From assembly GCA_001179505.1 (NCBI GenBank), contig CDMY01000304.1:60379-117433 (forward strand): a stretch of DNA of 57,055 nucleotides, written 5' to 3'. Source of the DNA: Vitrella brassicaformis. Its lineage: Eukaryota; Sar; Vitrellaceae. Every line of letters starts with the position of its first letter. The stretch's first letter is position 1. Both the position numbers and the translations under genes were made by a program. Shown one piece after another: positions 52,573 through 57,055 of the stretch. The notes under the pieces are model-generated. The model saw nothing but the letters and a program-made list of their open reading frames with translations, was not told the DNA's origin and ran no database searches.

Positions 52573-55391
52573 ATGGCGGCGAGCAGTGCTGCTGGTAATG
52601 ACGGCCCGGAGGAGAAGACGAAAGAGGACTTCCACCACCTCTTCACCTTCACAAGCAGTCATAAAGCCGGTACGGTGTGTGAATGCATGCAAGATCCGCC
52701 TCACTGCAATTGCTGCTGTGTGCGTGGGATCCATCAGGGATGGACAAGGTGGACCGGGAGAAGGCCAACCAGATCATCTATGAGATGTCCAAGGACAGCA
52801 GCTACTTCAAGAATGAGCAGCGCAAGGCCGCAGAAGTGGACAAGCAGATCACAGAGATGCTGGCGAAAGCAGACGCATATCGGTCGGTATCAGGGCAGAC
52901 AGACAGGGGAGGGGAGGGGAGGGGAGGCTGGTATGCAATCTGTGCACGTGTGTACGCTGCGCGTGTGTGCTGGATGGTCAGGAACTCGCCGCCCGAGATG
53001 CGCCTGAAGGCCGAGCAGTCGGTGCGTGGGGTGCTGCAGCGTCTGGAGAAGGAGAGGGAGAGCAAGAGGGGCTCATGGTGGTGCCACGTAGACATGGACA
53101 TGTTCTACTGCGCCGGTACGTACGTCAAAACACACAGCACGACACACACATCACATCGTCACCTCTGTGTGTCGTCCTGGTTCCCTCAGTCGAGATCCGC
53201 GACAACCCATCTCTCAAGGACAAGCCCGTGGCTGTGGGCGCCGGACCCCGCTGCACTCTCTGCACCGCCAACTACATCGCGCGCTCGTACGGTGTGCGCA
53301 ATGCCATGCCCGGCTTCATCGCGCAGAAGCTCTGCTCAGATAAGGGCGCTACTCTCGTCTTCGTCCCGTAAGGAGTACACACAACGACACACACACACAC
53401 ACACACACACAGGCAGGCAGGCAGGCAGTGTGCTTGCATTTCATTCGTTTCCCTGCTTGTGGCTGTGTTGTTCAGGCCTAGAATGAACAAATACGCCGAG
53501 GAGTCGAAGGTTGTGCGTGAGGTATGGATGTTGACACACACATGGTGGTAGTCTGTGTGTGTGTGTATGTATTGTTCTCGTGTGTGCAGGTGTTGTCAGA
53601 GTTTGATCCTCACCTGAAGATGGGCTCGCTCGACGAGGCCGTCCTCAACCTCACTGACTACCTCAAGTAACCCATCGCCCTCATACGGAGATGGATGCTC
53701 GTTTTTCTGTGCTGATTGGTCGTCTCTGCAGGAAGAATGGTCTGGACAGTCACGAGGGCAGAGTGCAGATCGCCACACAGATACGTCAGAGGTAGGTGAC
53801 GCTCCGCCCACCAAATCGTGCGGACTGCCGTCGATGAATGTGTGTGTGTGTGTGTGTGTCGTCTGTAATCATCAGGATAGCTGAGCGCACTGGAGGTCTG
53901 ACGGCGAGCGCAGGCATCGCTCCCGGCCGCATGATTGCGAAGATCGCATCCGACATGAACAAACCCAATGGTACGCACCACAATACACCGAGTGGGTCCC
54001 CAATGGGCTGCTGCTGGCACTCCCTTTGTCACGTGCTCACCGATTAGGTCAGACGATCGTCGAGGAGCGTGATGCAGTGGGCTTCACGGACAACCTGAGC
54101 GTGCGCAAGATACCCGGGGTGGGCAAGGTAAGTACGTCAGCCGTCCGCTGTCTGCCCCGCCAAACACTGGGTGGATCCATCCGAGCGTCCTTTTGTTTCT
54201 GTGTGTGTGTTGTGCTTGCAGGTGGGTGAGCGCAAGCTGGAGGCGCTCAACATCAAGACCTGCCGCGACATCCTCGACAACGCCGTTCTCATCACACAGG
54301 TGTGTAGGCGAATCGTGGATGCGTCCATCTGTCCATCTTTTCCACGTGTGCGGTGTGGTGGGTGTCAGCTGTTCACCGACCCCTTCAGGCATCTGCTGCT
54401 GCGTGCGGCCATGGGTGTCGACGGCGAGCTCAAGGAGCAGGAGCGTAAGTCGTTCTGCTGCGAGCACACCTTTGACGCGACCGACGACCGCACGAAGCTC
54501 GAGAAAGTGCTCAGGAACATCGCTGCGGCACTCGCAAGTAGGCGACCCATCACCACTATTTGTTGTCACGGATGGACTCGTTGCTGTCGTGTCCTTGCAT
54601 GCGTCAGAGGATCTGAAGTCGGATCGCATGAAGAGCAGACACGTCACCATCAAAGTCAAGACGGCCGACTTCAAGGTTCGCAGAATCGACAACACACCAG
54701 AACCTGTCATCAGCAACACTCCGTTCCTGTCCCTCTCCATGCGGCTGTATGTCAGGAGCGGAGTGTCGCGATGCAGCTCTCGCGCAACACCGACGAGACC
54801 GACGACATCGCCGCTGGCGCGCGCAAGGCCCTCAACAAATACATCGACACACACGGCCTCCCCCGCATCCCGCAGCTGGGCATCAAGTGTGCCGGTCTGA
54901 GCCGCGTCATTGGTGCACACGGAGAGGCAGCGCCTAAGGGCACCATCGACTACCTCCTGCAGCAGCACAAGCACAAGAGGGGCAAGGGCAATGACAAAGA
55001 GGGAACGGTCGCCGAGATCGAGGATGAGCAGATGCAGCCGGAGGACGAACAGATGGACATCGAGATAGCCCACTGTGAGCGACACGCGGACCCGCTGCCC
55101 GATGTCATCGACTTAGACGAGTACGAGGAGCACCCCCACAGCAACCCGCTGCCGCCGTCATCCTCGTTCAGCAGCCGCCCTGCCGCCCCTCTCCCCCAGA
55201 AGCGATCGCGGCCCTCAACCGCTGCACAGCCCAAACCATCGGTCAAGAAGGGCAAGAGGAACAGCGTGCAGCCGGTGTCGGGGCCGATGGACGCGCTGCT
55301 CAAGAGGATGGCTGACAAGAAGGCGGGCGGGGGCGATGGGGGTGGTGGGAGCAGCGCGGCGGGTAAGGGCGATTGGATTGAGCTGGACTGA
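52573..55391 (+). CDS. POLK: DNA polymerase kappa (Y-family translesion polymerase)
   Basis: Translesion DNA polymerase acting in the nucleus. The start [20 protein letters not shown] is at 52573. The N-clasp reads [20 protein letters not shown] and [15 protein letters not shown]. Palm motif I is [20 protein letters not shown] (53092-53225), with PVAVG, the fingers [17 protein letters not shown] and catalytic motif [13 protein letters not shown] (53628; SLDEA with the Asp-Glu pair present). Next are [20 protein letters not shown] (53910), the helix-hairpin-helix [20 protein letters not shown] and a little-finger domain ([26 protein letters not shown] joined to [10 protein letters not shown] over a GTTCGC-CAG intron). 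The C-terminal tail is charged, with no visible UBZ zinc finger, unlike animal Pol kappa. The last residues are KGDWIELD. About 14 exons. Confidence 0.93.
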
Positions 55392-56075
55392 CTAGCTTGA
55401 CCGGAGATGGGGAGGGAGGGTTCACAGCTACACCATCATGCGGGCGATGTGCATACCATCTGTATGTGTACCCTCTATTCTGCATGTATCCTCTATTCTG
55501 CATGTATATAGATCAAGTCAATGAATGATTGGGGCGTGGCCTGTGTGCTTGGGTGCCATGTGTGTGCCTGTATATACTCGGGATTGCAATGATCGTATCA
55601 ATGTGGTGTCTCGTCCTTCGCGAAACGACCAAGAAAGAATGGATCGCCTGTTGATACGTTACATAGGATTCGACGTGAACTCAACAGCTGGATTGAAAAC
55701 GTGTTTCACTGCATCGACAAGAAGGTCTTGAGTCTGTCCATGCATCCGTGCATCCATGCAGCCATAGCAACGCACATCACCAGAGAGACAGTTTTCGAAA
55801 GCCACCAGTAAGGCAGGCAGGCACCATGCAGAGAAGCCGAAGAGCGTCCATTGCGTCAGAGGATATACAGACAGACTCGCATCCATCCATCCGTCCAGCC
55901 ATCCAGCCTATTGAGCAGCAATGCGTTGCAAACCGTTGTGTTGTGTGTCTCTCAGAGTCTCTGTCTGGTATTTGTCTGTTGCACCTCTGGGAAGTGTGTA
56001 TCACCCGTGCCAGAATATCCCTCATGCATACGTGCGCATCCATTCATCCCTCCCTTGCTGTGTCTTGCGGATTGA
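55392..56075. other. Intergenic, no gene seen
   Basis: Convergent gene ends. Contains a short tandem repeat of TGTACCCTCTATTCTGCATG type at 55467-55506. No coding support. Confidence 0.55.
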
Positions 56076-56490
56076 TCAGATAAGAGGTCGGGGGCTCTTG
56101 TCGTTGTTGTCGATGCCGTTGTCGTCCACGGGCGGCTTGATGAGTGCCAGCAGGTTGGCCGCCATCCTGCGACGCCGCTGCTCCCGAAGCACGAAGGCCG
56201 GCATCGGCACGTTCTCCCTGCATGCGCACATCATTGCAAATGACATTGTCCGCTCCGTCTCCCTCCTCAGTTGCGTACGGGTGTGGCGAGCGCTTAAATT
56301 CTGGGCGGTACCAGCGCTTCGGGCGGCGCTCGTCGGGTATCGGGGGCTCGCCATAATCCATCACGTTGACGTTGAATGGCTCCCGGGCCTCCTCGTCGTT
56401 GAGGAGGCGGACGCCGGGAACCCACAGGGCCAGGCGGCTGCCGACGACACGAGTCGACATGCGAACGATGCTGTGCGAGTTGATTTGCAC
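56076..56490 (-). CDS. Small basic hypothetical protein, two exons
   Basis: Exon 1 starts at 56490 (or Met at 56460, MSTRVVGSRLALWVPGV) and reads GEPPIPDERRPKRWYRPEF then KRSPHP to a GTACGC donor near 56276. The acceptor CGCATGCAG near 56217 opens exon 2, which reads ENVPMPAFVLREQRRRRMA and KPPVDDNGIDNNDKSPRPLI and then stops at 56076. The total is about 105-115 residues, Arg/Pro-rich. Size and composition would fit a mitochondrial ribosomal or similar small RNA-binding protein, but no family is recognised. Confidence 0.65.
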
Positions 56491-57055
56491 TGAGAAGGGG
56501 CGAGATTGCTGTTGTTGTGGCGGGGGGCAACTTTGCCATCAGAAGCTCGCAGTCGAGAGAAGGAGAAGAAAGAAGAGCCCGTTTCTCATTCGGCACGTAT
56601 GCAGATTAGCGTGCTTGAGTGAGTTCGATTGCAGAAGGATGCTCGGCAAGAAGCGGAAGGTTGATGTTTGTAGGAAGTCAAAGACACGACCGGCCTGGGA
56701 TGGACGGACGGATGGATGGATGAGGAAGGAAACAATTAAGCTTTGCAACGTGAACAGCAGCGGCAGAGTGGCCTTGTACACACACACGACAGACCGATGA
56801 TATAACGTCATTCGACAAACCTTCGTGTGTGTCTCTGTCTCCATGTTGATTGATTGACAAACACTCCGTACCTACCAACACACAGACGGTCAAAATCGCC
56901 GTCTCACTCACGCACACGTGCAGAGATCAGCCGCTCTTGATCACCCCACACACCCCACACCCCGCTGCCCATTAAAACACACACGAGTCAGCTTACAAAA
57001 ATGCCGGTGTCATCAGACATGACCTTATCTGATACCGACACACATACCATACCCC
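56491..57055. other. Intergenic, no gene seen
   Basis: Window end. Carries a GGACGGACGGATGGATGGAT run (56700) and CA/TG-rich sequence. No supported exon. Confidence 0.55.

Overview
The window is nuclear DNA of a protist with dense, intron-rich genes. Introns are short (roughly 60-130 bp), mostly GT-AG, with at least one convincing GC-AG case, and are heavily loaded with (CA)n and (TG)n runs. The gene set (CHD1-type remodeler, SAXO/SPM1-type axonemal protein, dynamin-like GTPase, ankyrin-TRP channel, RING-TLDc protein, DHHC acyltransferase, Pol kappa, ARV1), together with the GC-rich coding style, suggests an alveolate. A chromerid such as Vitrella is my best guess. This is inference, not a database match. 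Two 300-N assembly gaps lie at 16474-16773 and 34915-35214.

Layout. 1-6178 (+): 3' part of a CHD1-like chromatin remodeler. 6179-15700: a messy, repeat-built zone whose supportable exons are on the minus strand. It holds duplicated exon-intron modules, a coiled-coil gene, a CCHC knuckle exon, an AT-hook-like exon and a 653-bp tandem repeat. 15700-18040: poor in recognisable genes, with a sequence gap. 18043-20401 (-): SAXO-like microtubule protein with an internal tandem exon duplication. 20767-25674 (+): large coiled-coil protein. 27208-28960 (-): 2OG-Fe(II) oxygenase, divergent from a DHHC palmitoyltransferase at 28993-30232 (+). 30507-36113 (+): large unrecognised protein. 36429-37918 (+): RING plus TLDc protein. 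38062-40532 (+): secreted protein. 41157-42065 (-): ARV1, divergent from a dynamin-family GTPase (42314-46500, +). 47191-51201 (+): ankyrin/TRP-like ion channel. 51810-52316: a stray copy of the dynamin gene's last exons. 52573-55391 (+): DNA polymerase kappa. 56076-56490 (-): small two-exon gene.

These are independent eukaryotic genes, not an operon. Loose themes are chromatin and DNA transactions (CHD1, Pol kappa), microtubules (SAXO), and membranes and lipids (ARV1, dynamin, DHHC, channel). The most interesting signals are structural: introns of genes on both strands carry CA repeats at the 5' end and TG repeats at the 3' end in the sense direction, so they can fold end to end. An inverted repeat flanks a tiny channel exon, and exon modules are duplicated repeatedly across the window.
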